Of a DNA stretch of 52,057 bases, positions 17,155 to 24,548 are shown one piece after another. Positions within the stretch are counted from its first letter, which is position 1. Each line of letters opens with the position of its first letter. The DNA comes from Chromatiales bacterium (GTDB taxonomy: Bacteria > Pseudomonadota > Gammaproteobacteria > Steroidobacterales > Woeseiaceae): positions 1 to 52,057 of the forward strand of contig JAIBDF010000005.1 in assembly GCA_024679535.1 (NCBI GenBank), read 5' to 3'. The translations under genes were made by a program, and so were the position numbers. The notes beneath the pieces were generated by a model, which worked only from the letters and a program-made list of their open reading frames with translations, ran no database searches and had not been told where the DNA came from.

Positions 17155-18762
17155 TTACTGCTGCCAACGAACGCCAATTAAGTAGCGAGTGCGGTCATAT
17201 TGAATACGGATGTCGTTCGAGACTCTCTGATAGAACTCCGCTTCGGCAACAATACTGATATGGCGCGTCACGCGGTAGGACGCCAGTAGCTCACCCTCAA
17301 CCGACTCCTGCGTCTTGCGCCCGGCCGTCGGCTCGTGAAATGCGAAAGCGTTGGGAAAATCATAGAGGTTGTAGGTGCCGTTGGCCTCGAGGTCGAAGCG
17401 ACCGCCCGGCGACCAGTGAAACTCAAGGCCGAAGCTGTCGCGCGTGTAGTTGTTGTAGCCCACGTACTGATCTGTGCGCTCGGTCCGCCGGATATCAAAG
17501 CCGAACCACATGTTGCTGCCGAGCCGCTGCCGGGCGCGCAGTGACAATGCTGCATAGTCATAGCGAATATTCGGGTTGCCAACGCGTTGCTGGCCGTCAA
17601 GATCGAAGGCAGGCCGGTCGCTGTAGCGGCGGCTGTAGTAGTCGGCTGTCAGTCGCAGCAGGGCAGTGCTTGTGAATTTGAACTGGCCGTAAGCGCTGAA
17701 GAGGAAATACTCGTGGTCATATTCCGGGAGCTCCCCCGCTTCCTCATAATCCCAGAGTTCACCTTTGGCGCGGACGCCGAATGACAGCTTTTCGCCGGAT
17801 TGCCTGGCCGAGACTTCGGGGCCGTAACGCAGGTAGTTCATCCGATCCTTTGCCTCGACGCCGCCACTGCTGCGCGGCAGGCCGTTATCAGGGTCGTAAT
17901 AGACCTCATCATTTCGAGCGATCTTGAAGGCGCCATGTACGCGACGCTCGCGCCCGTCCTGCTTGCGCCGGTATTCGCTGCCGACACTGAGTTCATGCAG
18001 ATACTCGTTGGCGTTTTCGAGCTCTTCGTCGGGATAGTAACGACCGACGAGGCGATAGGCGCCATAGAAACCCTCAAACGGCAAACTGTTGATCTGGTAT
18101 TTCGCCAACAGGGCGACCGGGACAAATGCCCCACTCTGGACCTGCGGTTCGACCACGGGCCGGGTAGGGTCAGACAGATCAAAATACGGTCGGTTGGGCG
18201 ACCGGAAGATGTTGCTGTCATTGCCGTAGCCGACAGTCGCGCGCAGCTCCAGTTTGGTGAACTCGCGCTTTTCCTCGGGCTCCTCGACCAGCACCTCGAT
18301 CTCGCTCGGCTGTTCCTGCTGAACACGAATACGGGCAATCGCCACGACCGCGAATTTCTGCAGCTTGGGATTCATTTCCTGATCGCGCGTGAGCCGGAAC
18401 CAGCGCAATGCCTCATCCAGCTCGCCGAGTGCATAGGCATTCAGGCCCAGGTTGTAGTGCGCGGCGACGCGTAAGGTCGGATCCTCGACCGCTCGCAGCA
18501 GATATTCTCTCGCCCGGATGTGCTGCTTGGCGCGATAGTGTGCGACGCCCGTATTGTAGTGAAGCAGCGGCGTATCAAGTCCGCCCTCCGCAGCCTGGCT
18601 GTAGCGCAACAGCGCAGCCCAATAGAGGTCGTCCCGAAACAGCCGGTTGCCATCGAGGAAATACTGCTCGGCCGTCATCGCGTGCGCAGCGCTGGCGGGC
18701 GCCAGCGTAGCGACGGCAGCCATCAGAGCGAGGCTCGCGGTGATGAAAATCCTGTTCTGCAT
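17155..18762 (-). CDS. TPR-containing outer-membrane beta-barrel protein, unassigned
   Basis: 535 residues from the ATG at 18762 (a TTG at 18777 is an alternative; neither has a clear Shine-Dalgarno). Signal peptide at about 1-28 (MQNRIFITASLALMAAVATL...). Residues about 30-150 are helical TPR-like repeats (AEQYFLDGNRLFRDDLYWAA, HYNTGVAHYRAKQHIRAREY, HYNLGLNAYALGELDEAL). After a Glu-rich linker near 160-170, about 16 amphipathic beta-hairpin-like segments run to the C-terminus, which ends in aromatic RYLIGVRWQQ, an outer-membrane barrel type ending. The architecture recalls Slam (TPR plus DUF560 barrel) or PgaA-type exporters, but I do not recognise the family. A terminator separates it from the sigma-factor operon just upstream, so it has its own promoter. 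Confidence 0.72.
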   Translation of the reverse strand: MQNRIFITASLALMAAVATLAPASAAHAMTAEQYFLDGNRLFRDDLYWAALLRYSQAAEGGLDTPLLHYNTGVAHYRAKQHIRAREYLLRAVEDPTLRVAAHYNLGLNAYALGELDEALRWFRLTRDQEMNPKLQKFAVVAIARIRVQQEQPSEIEVLVEEPEEKREFTKLELRATVGYGNDSNIFRSPNRPYFDLSDPTRPVVEPQVQSGAFVPVALLAKYQINSLPFEGFYGAYRLVGRYYPDEELENANEYLHELSVGSEYRRKQDGRERRVHGAFKIARNDEVYYDPDNGLPRSSGGVEAKDRMNYLRYGPEVSARQSGEKLSFGVRAKGELWDYEEAGELPEYDHEYFLFSAYGQFKFTSTALLRLTADYYSRRYSDRPAFDLDGQQRVGNPNIRYDYAALSLRARQRLGSNMWFGFDIRRTERTDQYVGYNNYTRDSFGLEFHWSPGGRFDLEANGTYNLYDFPNAFAFHEPTAGRKTQESVEGELLASYRVTRHISIVAEAEFYQRVSNDIRIQYDRTRYLIGVRWQQ

Positions 18763-18837
18763 GTAGAGGGTGGCCAAGCGTTATGTCAGATATGGGAGCA
18801 TATCGGTAATCGCGATCCTTAAACTATGACGTGGCGC

Positions 18838-18871
18838 AAAAAAAACCCCCCGAGTGCGTCACAAACGGGGG
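18838..18871 (-). terminator. Rho-independent terminator of the sigma-factor operon
   Basis: On the minus strand, CCCCCG (18871-18866) pairs with CGGGGG (18852-18847) across a 13-nt loop and is followed at once by eight T residues (plus-strand A-run 18838-18845). It ends the sigma/anti-sigma/acidic-protein transcript about 50 bp after the acidic gene and lies 75 bp before the TPR-barrel start. Confidence 0.9.
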
Positions 18872-18922
18872 ATTTGGGTGGCTTGGCGCCTGTCGCTATT
18901 GGGTCAGCCGGCGGCAGGCGAT

Positions 18923-19402
18923 TTAGTCGTCAGAATCCGACTCGTCGTCATCGTCATCGTCATCGTCATCATCGAAGTCGTCGTCGTCGACATCCTCGCC
19001 GTCTTCGAAGTCATCTTCGTCTTCCATTTCGTCTTCTTCGTCAACGTCGTCATGCTCGAACTCGTCTTCCATTTCATCCCGGGACTCGTCTTCGAACTCA
19101 TCTTCCAATTCGTCTTCTGATTCGTCGTCTTCTGATTCGTCGTCGTCAGAGGAGGCGTCGTCCGAATCGCGGTCAGATGTGTCGTCATCTGACTCGCTCT
19201 CATCTTCCCAGTCTTCGTCCTTTACGTCATCGTCGTCAGGGCCATCCATCTCGGCGATAGTGCTGTCGAGCTCGGAAACGTCATCAAGGACGATCATGGT
19301 GACGTCAAGGTCATCGAAGTCCTCCTCGGCCCTGACCGTAGCCGGTGCAAATGCCAGCAGGGTTAGAACCAGGACGGCAAGAAATATGTTCAGCTGCTTC
19401 AT
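18923..19402 (-). CDS. Hyperacidic exported protein, unknown function
   Basis: 159 residues. A clear Sec signal peptide (MKQLNIFLAVLVLTLLAFAP, then ATVRA, cleavage near 25) is followed by 134 residues of which I count 87 as Asp or Glu (65%) and only four as Lys/Arg/His, with no cysteine. The last 50 residues include a run of ten Asp. The mature part is low-complexity and must be disordered in the absence of cations; multivalent metal or polycation binding, for example calcium buffering, is a plausible but unproven role. The gene starts 12 bp after the presumed anti-sigma gene and is the last gene of the sigma operon. The strong codon-level repeats (gacgatgac type) suggest expansion by slippage. 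Confidence 0.8.
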   Translation of the reverse strand: MKQLNIFLAVLVLTLLAFAPATVRAEEDFDDLDVTMIVLDDVSELDSTIAEMDGPDDDDVKDEDWEDESESDDDTSDRDSDDASSDDDESEDDESEDELEDEFEDESRDEMEDEFEHDDVDEEDEMEDEDDFEDGEDVDDDDFDDDDDDDDDDESDSDD

Positions 19403-19414
19403 TGACCCACTCCG

Positions 19415-19951
19415 TTAGCTCACATCCACACGCAACCGGAATGTGCGGTCACGGTCATCATGTTCAAGCCGCGCAAGCACTTCGCCACCCGCAGAGGATA
19501 AGGCGATGAGTTCGAGCGGCAAAAAATTCTTGCCTTCTACGAGGCTCGTTTGCCACGTAATTTCGCGCTGGCCAGGAAAACCCGCGAGCTCAATGCCAGC
19601 CGGCAGTGTAACCGTGAGCGTCGCCATGTCGAGCGCCATGGCCGATGCAAACACGAGGTTCACCGTGCGGGGCTCCTCGAGCGTCATCGTAATCCCCGGA
19701 ATGCTGGCCTCCGGCTGCGGCAGATCGGGGCTTGCCAGGAACACAGTGCCGACGAACCAGAGAACCAGGCCAGCGGCGACGGCCGAACCAAAGCCGGTCA
19801 TGACCCAACGGTTGCGCTGGCGGCGAGATCCCTCATGCGTTGCGCGGGCCAGGGCGCGGTCATAAAAGCCAGCATCGGGCGTGGGTTTCGGGTAGTCCTT
19901 TAAAAGTTGGAGGACTTCCTCATCCTGTCTTTCCAAGTTATTGTTATTCAT
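19415..19951 (-). CDS. Presumed membrane-anchored anti-sigma factor
   Basis: 178 residues. A short N-terminal cytoplasmic part (DEEVLQLLKDYPKPTPDAGF, then YDRALARA) precedes one membrane helix at about 50-72; the rest (75-178) is predicted outside, with alternating beta pattern (ITMTLEEPRTVNLVFASAM, MATLTVTLPAGIELAG, REITWQTSLVEGKNFLPLEL) suggesting an Ig-like beta sandwich. Topology and position directly after an ECF sigma gene (36 bp) fit an anti-sigma factor. The zinc anti-sigma motif HxxxCxxC is absent and there are no cysteines, so it would be a non-ZAS type. The assignment rests mainly on context. Confidence 0.65.
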   Translation of the reverse strand: MNNNNLERQDEEVLQLLKDYPKPTPDAGFYDRALARATHEGSRRQRNRWVMTGFGSAVAAGLVLWFVGTVFLASPDLPQPEASIPGITMTLEEPRTVNLVFASAMALDMATLTVTLPAGIELAGFPGQREITWQTSLVEGKNFLPLELIALSSAGGEVLARLEHDDRDRTFRLRVDVS

Positions 19952-19987
19952 GGTGTCTGTCCTGTCTGACTCTTTACACGAACGGGG

Positions 19988-20527
19988 CTAGGAAAAGGTT
20001 CCCGATTGGACAAGTATTTCCCGCAGGCGCGCCCGGGCACGATGGAGTCGTGACTTGACGGTACCGACCGGTATTCCCATAAGAGTATGAATTTCTTCGA
20101 GTTTATATCCCTCAGTGTCGTGTAGCAGCACAATCAGTCGATGGTCGTCGCTGAGCTGCTTCAGTGCCACATCCAGCTGATTCAGCTGTTCGAGGCGATG
20201 CTGATCGCGCTCAGGGCTCTCGGTGCCCGCAAAGCCCTCTATGCCTCCGACCGGTAGAAAGCCCTCCTCGACGGTATGCATGCGGCGGCGGGCATAGCGC
20301 CGCTGCTCGTCGATAAACAAGTTATACATAACGCGCGACAGCCACGACCCTGGTTCGTCGATTGCGACGAGGTCGTCGAGCTTGCCGAAGGCCTTGATCA
20401 GCAGTTCCTGGAAGAGGTCCTCGGCCTCGGTCTTGCGACCGGTCAGTCGAAATGCGAGGCGGTACAGCCGATCGAAATGCGGCTGCACCAGTGCTTCAAA
20501 CGCCTGCTTGTTTGCCTCGGAACTCAT
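19988..20527 (-). CDS. RNA polymerase ECF sigma factor
   Basis: 179 residues, typical ECF size. Region 2 at about 15-75: FDRLYRLAFRLTGRKTEAED, LFQELLIKAF, then SWLSRVMYNLFIDEQRRYAR (-10 recognition). Region 4 at about 115-172: LNQLDVALKQLSDDHRLIVL, EGYKLEEIHTLMGIPVGTVK, SRLHRARARLREIL (helix-turn-helix for -35 recognition). The linker carries no extra domain. The gene opens a three-gene unit with the presumed anti-sigma factor and the hyperacidic exported protein and lies 55 bp after cyoE on the same strand. I could not identify a matching GAAC/GTC-type autoregulatory promoter upstream with confidence. Confidence 0.93.
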   Translation of the reverse strand: MSSEANKQAFEALVQPHFDRLYRLAFRLTGRKTEAEDLFQELLIKAFGKLDDLVAIDEPGSWLSRVMYNLFIDEQRRYARRRMHTVEEGFLPVGGIEGFAGTESPERDQHRLEQLNQLDVALKQLSDDHRLIVLLHDTEGYKLEEIHTLMGIPVGTVKSRLHRARARLREILVQSGTFS

Positions 20528-20582
20528 GGTGTCCCCGAGTGTAATACGTCACCCGGGAACGCACACTCATCAGCTTCGCAGT

Positions 20583-21482
20583 TTAGATATTGAGCTGGAA
20601 CAGCAGGTAGTGGTCAATCAGCAGGGCCGCAAACAGGAACCCCAGGTAGCTGATCGAAAACCGGAACGTCTTCATCGGCAGCTCCACGTCGTCGGGGTCG
20701 CGGAACATCCGGATCGCGTAATAGAGAAAGTACGCATCCAGCACGAGCACAGTCAGCAGGTAGATGATGCCACTCATGCCGATCAGGTACGGCAGGATCG
20801 TCACCAGGACGAGCAGAATGGTGTAAAGCAGGATGTTCAGCCGCGTATAGGCTTCGCCGTGTGTGACCGGCAACATCGGAATGTCGACCTTCGCGTATTC
20901 TTCCTTGCGAGCGATGGCCAGCGCCCAGAAATGCGGTGGCGTCCACACGAACACGATCAGGAACATCAGCAACGCACCCGCTTCAATTTCGTTTGTGACA
21001 GACGTCCAGCCGAGAATCGGTGGCGCAGCGCCTGCGGCACCGCCGATCACAATGTTTTGCGGCGTTGCCCGTTTCAGCCACACGGTGTAGACAACCGCGT
21101 AACCGATGAGCGATATGAAGGTGAGAATCGCTGTCAGCGTGTTCACGATCAGCACAAGTATGAGCATCGAGATGATGCACAGAATCGTTGCGAATATGAG
21201 GGCGGACCTTTCGGTCAGCTTGCCCTGTGGCAACGGCCGGCCCCGGGTGCGCATCATCTGGATGTCGATGCGCGCGTCAAGAATGTGATTGAAGACCGCA
21301 GCCGAGGATGCGGCCAGGCCGATACCGAGCGTGCCGAACACGAGCGGCGTGATGCCGGGCCATCCTGGCACCGACACAAACATGCCCACGATGGCGGTGA
21401 ATACAATCAGCATGACTACCCGAGGCTTGGTCAGCTCGTAGTAGTCCTGCCAGTTCATGTGTGTTTCTACCGTCGTGTTCAC
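20583..21482 (-). CDS. cyoE: Protoheme IX farnesyltransferase (heme o synthase)
   Basis: 299 residues from a GTG at 21482 with GGAA upstream; the ATG at 21458 (MNWQDYYELTKPRV) is an equally good alternative and matches the E. coli length better. A polytopic UbiA-superfamily prenyltransferase that farnesylates heme b to heme o. The substrate motif NHILDARID, with N65, D69 and D73, is followed by MMRTRGRPLP; the second region contains the conserved TPPHFWALAI near 200. It ends the surf1 / SCO-like / cyoE unit. The heme A synthase gene normally next to it is absent. Confidence 0.96.
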   Translation of the reverse strand: MNTTVETHMNWQDYYELTKPRVVMLIVFTAIVGMFVSVPGWPGITPLVFGTLGIGLAASSAAVFNHILDARIDIQMMRTRGRPLPQGKLTERSALIFATILCIISMLILVLIVNTLTAILTFISLIGYAVVYTVWLKRATPQNIVIGGAAGAAPPILGWTSVTNEIEAGALLMFLIVFVWTPPHFWALAIARKEEYAKVDIPMLPVTHGEAYTRLNILLYTILLVLVTILPYLIGMSGIIYLLTVLVLDAYFLYYAIRMFRDPDDVELPMKTFRFSISYLGFLFAALLIDHYLLFQLNI

Positions 21483-21493
21483 TCGAGTTCCAA

Positions 21494-22069
21494 CTAGCCG
21501 ATGCGGGAAAGCTCCAGCAGGTGCTTGATATCCTCAACCATGGCGCTCGGCTCGATGTCCGGGCGAAAATACAGAACGAGATTTCCGAGCGGATCAACCA
21601 GGAAATAGCCACCGGATGCGAGGTCTGTGGGCTTCTTGTTGTCCAGCAAGTCACGGAGGTTGCTGTCCTGCAGCGTTATCAGGCCCTGATGCTCGTCGGC
21701 AAGCAGCACTGTATCGGGCGGGGTATCGCCGTGCAAGAAGACCCGCAGCAGACGGTCCATTTCTTTTCCCAGCATCAGCCGCGACTGGCGCAGTGTGTAT
21801 AGCGAGTATTCACAGGCCTCATCGCAGGCCGCGGAATTTGCGTAGATCAACGACCAGTGCCCATCGGCGGGGGCGTGCAGCGGCGACTCGGGCAGGGCGT
21901 CGGTCAGGTTCACGATAGGCTCGAGTAGCGCGCCATTATTAGTCCGCGCGTCGGGTGTCAGGCCCTGCCCGCCGAAATACAGCCAGGCGGCGAGCGCCAG
22001 CGGCCCGAGGAATACGGCCGCAATCAGCAGTAGCTGGACACGGCCCTTCTTTGTCTTGTCGGCAGTCAT
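21494..22069 (-). CDS. SCO-like thioredoxin-fold membrane protein of the cox locus
   Basis: 191 residues; the ATG at 22069 overlaps the surf1 stop (TAATG), which decides the start. One N-terminal membrane helix at about 12-32, then a thioredoxin-like domain. The redox/copper motif of SCO proteins, CxxxC, is present as C82-DEA-C86 in 'YANSAACDEACEYSLYTL'. The distal His of SCO copper chaperones, normally just before 'YLVDPxG', is missing: the region reads DLASGGYFLVDPLGN. Matches the PA0111-type hypothetical gene of Pseudomonas cox loci in position. Probably a redox partner in CuA or oxidase assembly rather than a classic copper carrier; that role is inferred. Confidence 0.75.
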   Translation of the reverse strand: MTADKTKKGRVQLLLIAAVFLGPLALAAWLYFGGQGLTPDARTNNGALLEPIVNLTDALPESPLHAPADGHWSLIYANSAACDEACEYSLYTLRQSRLMLGKEMDRLLRVFLHGDTPPDTVLLADEHQGLITLQDSNLRDLLDNKKPTDLASGGYFLVDPLGNLVLYFRPDIEPSAMVEDIKHLLELSRIG

Positions 22070-22779
22070 TATTTGAGGCGTTTCTTGCGATAGTTCCAGA
22101 TCAGAAGGCCGGAGAGAACGGCACCCATGGCAAACCATTGCAACGCGTAGCCAAAATGCTTGCCCGGGCCGAACTCGGTGGGTACCCAGTGGCGAAAGAA
22201 ACCGTGCTCCTCCTCGTGATCCATGAGCAGCACGAACGGCTGCACCTCACGACCAAGCGCCGCCGCAACCTCCTCGGTTGATGGGTATACAGCGCCTTTC
22301 GGCCAGTCATCCCCCGCATTGACAGCGTCGCCCATCTTCATGCCGGCGCGCGGCAGGGATCCGGCGCGCCCGCGCACGGTCAGGCGGTCCGCGGGCAAAT
22401 CGAGTCGGGCGATATCCAGCGGCTCGGCAGTCTTCTCGATCCAGCCGCGATTAACGAGCAATACCGGCTCCCCGCTGAGTCCAATAAGAGGCGTAATGAC
22501 GTAATGGCCGTAGCGGCTGTTAACGATGATGTTCTCGAGCAGCAGCTGGTGTTCGCTGTCGTAGTTTCCTGAGGCCTCCAGGCGCTGGTACGGGCGCACT
22601 TCCATGCCGTGTTGCCAGGATGCGAACCCCGTGTCGTCTCTGAATAGCTGTTGATCAGCGCGCTTCTCGAGGCCGCGACTGACTTGCCAGGTGCCGAGCC
22701 CGGCAAACTGGATGACAAGCATCGCGCCGACCAGGAGTGGCAGCCAGGAAGGTAACGGCTTTTTGGTTTCGCTGTTCAC
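22069..22779 (-). CDS. SURF1 family cytochrome oxidase biogenesis protein
   Basis: 236 residues from a GTG at 22779. Two membrane helices bracket a periplasmic domain: the first at about 12-30 with the SURF1 hallmark 'GLGTWQVSRGLEKRADQ', the second at about 207-227. Conserved inner motifs 'LLENIIVNSRYGHYVITPL' and 'VLLVNRGWIE' (near 105) are typical. SURF1 delivers heme A to the a/a3 sites of subunit I. It is followed, with overlapping stop/start, by the SCO-like gene and starts 36 bp from the divergent DUF2909 gene. Confidence 0.93.
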   Translation of the reverse strand: MNSETKKPLPSWLPLLVGAMLVIQFAGLGTWQVSRGLEKRADQQLFRDDTGFASWQHGMEVRPYQRLEASGNYDSEHQLLLENIIVNSRYGHYVITPLIGLSGEPVLLVNRGWIEKTAEPLDIARLDLPADRLTVRGRAGSLPRAGMKMGDAVNAGDDWPKGAVYPSTEEVAAALGREVQPFVLLMDHEEEHGFFRHWVPTEFGPGKHFGYALQWFAMGAVLSGLLIWNYRKKRLK

Positions 22780-22815
22780 GCTATACTGCGCGCTCGTCTT
22801 CTATGTGTATCGATC

Positions 22816-23004
22816 ATGAAGTTGATAGTCTTCGTTTTATTGGCCGCCATCCTGATCAGCCTCGGTTCGGGCTTGTTCTATCTTTCCGGCAAGCGTCACG
22901 ATTCGCATAAGGTACAGCGGGCGCTACAGATTCGCGTAGCGCTGTCCGCCATCCTTGTGCTGTTCCTGCTCATATCCTACCTGATGGGTTGGGTGCAGGG
23001 CTGA
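22816..23004 (+). CDS. DUF2909 twin-transmembrane protein
   Basis: 62 residues made of two membrane helices (about 2-22 and 40-58) joined by a basic loop GKRHDSHKVQRALQIRV, the pattern of DUF2909 proteins found in gammaproteobacterial cytochrome oxidase loci (HIG1-like size and topology). It is the only rightward gene in the cox region, squeezed between coxC and surf1. A -10-like TATACT lies at 22782-22787 inside the surf1 start region. Function in oxidase assembly is inferred from context only. Confidence 0.85.
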   Translation: MKLIVFVLLAAILISLGSGLFYLSGKRHDSHKVQRALQIRVALSAILVLFLLISYLMGWVQG

Positions 23005-23015
23005 CCCGGCATAAA

Positions 23016-23079
23016 ACGGGCGCCGCAGCGCCCGTCGTTTATCCTGATTCGGTGCCGGACACGCTGTCTCGGAATCAGG
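23016..23079. terminator. Two hairpins between convergent DUF2909 and coxC
   Basis: Stem ACGGGCGC (23016-23023) with GCGCCCGT (23028-23035), loop CGCA, flanked by AAA on the left and CGTTT on the right, fits a weak bidirectional terminator. A second inverted repeat, CCTGATTC (23043-23050) with GAATCAGG (23072-23079), lies on the coxC side without a T-run. Together they fill the 92-bp convergent gap. Confidence 0.55.
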
Positions 23080-23096
23080 GCGTCCCGTTTCTACGC

Positions 23097-23966
23097 TTAC
23101 ATCCAGTAGACGAAAACGTACAGGCCAATCCAGACGACGTCGACAAAGTGCCAGTACCAGGCGACCGCTTCGAAGGCAAAATGCTTGTCCGTGGTGAAGT
23201 GCCCCTTCAACACGCGGAAGAAGATAATCGTCAACATGATCGCGCCGATCGTTACGTGCATGCCATGGAAGCCCGTCAGCATGTAGAACGTTGAACCGTA
23301 GATACCGGTTGACAGGGTCAGATTCAGGTCCTGGTATGCGTGGATGTACTCAACGCCCTGCAAGTAGACGAACACGAAGCCAAGCAGGAATGTCGCGGCC
23401 AGGAAGATGGATAGCTGCGTGCGCTTTCCGGCGATCAGGGCGTGGTGCGCGATCGTTACCGTGATTGATGAAGTCAGCAGCAGTGCCGTGTTAATCAGTG
23501 GCAGGCCGAACGGCGGCATTGTCTCGTACTCACCGCCAATGTTGCCCGGGCCATTCGTCGGCCAGGTGCTTTCGTAGCCCTCCCATAACAACAGGTTCGT
23601 AAAAAAGTTGTTGCTTTCGCCACCCAGCCACGGAATGGACATGTTGCGGGCGTAGAACAATGCGCCGAAGAATGCCGCAAAGAACATGACTTCGGAAAAT
23701 ATGAACCAGAACATGCCCTGGCGGAATGACGCATCGACCTGCGTGTTATACAGACCGCTCTCGCTCTCACCGATGACCGCGGCGAACCAGCCTGTGATCA
23801 TGAAAATGATGATGGCAACGCCGGTCAGCATGATGTAAAAACCTGCGCCTGCGCCATTTAGCCAGCTCGAAACGCCGACCATAAGGAACAGGAGGCCAAG
23901 TGAGCCGACGGCGGGCCAGTGGCTGCCGTGTGGGACGTAATAATGTTCGTCTGAGTGGGTCGTCAT
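23097..23966 (-). CDS. coxC: Cytochrome c oxidase subunit III
   Basis: 289 residues from the ATG at 23966 (MTTHSDEHYYVPHGSHWP); longer in-frame starts run into ctaG. Seven membrane helices as in bacterial aa3 oxidase subunit III, with conserved 'RQGMFWFIFSEVMFFAAFFG', 'TVTIAHHALIAGKRTQ', 'GVEYIHAY' and the C-terminal 'GFHGMHVTIGAIML' and 'YWHFVDVVWIGLYVFVYWM' segments. Stabilises subunit I and its proton uptake. Last gene of the coxBA-ctaG-coxC run, 28 bp after ctaG. Confidence 0.97.
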   Translation of the reverse strand: MTTHSDEHYYVPHGSHWPAVGSLGLLFLMVGVSSWLNGAGAGFYIMLTGVAIIIFMITGWFAAVIGESESGLYNTQVDASFRQGMFWFIFSEVMFFAAFFGALFYARNMSIPWLGGESNNFFTNLLLWEGYESTWPTNGPGNIGGEYETMPPFGLPLINTALLLTSSITVTIAHHALIAGKRTQLSIFLAATFLLGFVFVYLQGVEYIHAYQDLNLTLSTGIYGSTFYMLTGFHGMHVTIGAIMLTIIFFRVLKGHFTTDKHFAFEAVAWYWHFVDVVWIGLYVFVYWM

Positions 23967-23994
23967 TTTGATTCTCTGGAAATCTAGAGCGTAC

Positions 23995-24543
23995 CTAGTT
24001 CGACGCCACGCGTGCGGTGTCGAAGAATGTGTATTGCAAAGTAATGGTGTCCACGTAGTCGGGCAGGTCCGGATCAACGATGAACTGCAGCGGCATGGCC
24101 CGCTCCTCGCTTGCGGCGAATGACTGGCTGTTGAAACAGAAGCATTCAATCTTGACGAAGTGCTCGGCTGCTCCGATCGGCGCTACGCTCGGCACGGCCA
24201 TCGCGACCTTGTCCTCGCCGGTCATGTTTTTCGCCGTGAACGTGGCGAAGTACATCTGACCGGGGTGGACGGTCATGCTGTCCGCGTCCGCTGCAAATTC
24301 GAAGGGCGCATAGGAGTTAACGGTCGTTACAAACTCCACGCGAATTTCGCGATCGAGATCGGGCGCTTCCGTTACCGCCACCGCTTCCGTATTGGTGCGA
24401 CCACCGAATCCGGTGATCTCGCAGAATACGTCGTACAGCGGCACGAGCAGGTAACCAAAACCAAACGCACCAACAACCACTACCAGCAGCGAAAGTACCA
24501 GGTTGCGATTTGCGTTGTTTTTTTGCTCGGAACTCATATTCAT
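23995..24543 (-). CDS. ctaG: Cytochrome c oxidase assembly protein CtaG/Cox11
   Basis: 182 residues (ATG at 24543; a second ATG at 24537 gives 180). One N-terminal membrane helix at about 14-34 followed by '[16 protein letters not shown]' and an Ig-like periplasmic domain. The copper-binding motif CFCF at 134-137 sits in '[13 protein letters not shown]', and C41 provides the third conserved cysteine. Delivers copper to the CuB site of subunit I. Placed between coxA with its small downstream gene and coxC, the usual position. Confidence 0.96.
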   Translation of the reverse strand: MNMSSEQKNNANRNLVLSLLVVVVGAFGFGYLLVPLYDVFCEITGFGGRTNTEAVAVTEAPDLDREIRVEFVTTVNSYAPFEFAADADSMTVHPGQMYFATFTAKNMTGEDKVAMAVPSVAPIGAAEHFVKIECFCFNSQSFAASEERAMPLQFIVDPDLPDYVDTITLQYTFFDTARVASN

Positions 24544-24548
24544 CCTGT

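Noticed and set aside
18826..19418. Long plus-strand frames rich in Arg/His or Ser opposite the acidic gene.
   Set aside because: They are antisense readings of the repeated Asp/Glu codons; the minus-strand frame has a signal peptide, operon position and a terminator.
20528..20540. GGGGACACC before the ECF sigma start as a copy of the GGGGACA repeat.
   Set aside because: There is no matching second arm; it is only a short stretch that includes the ribosome-binding region.
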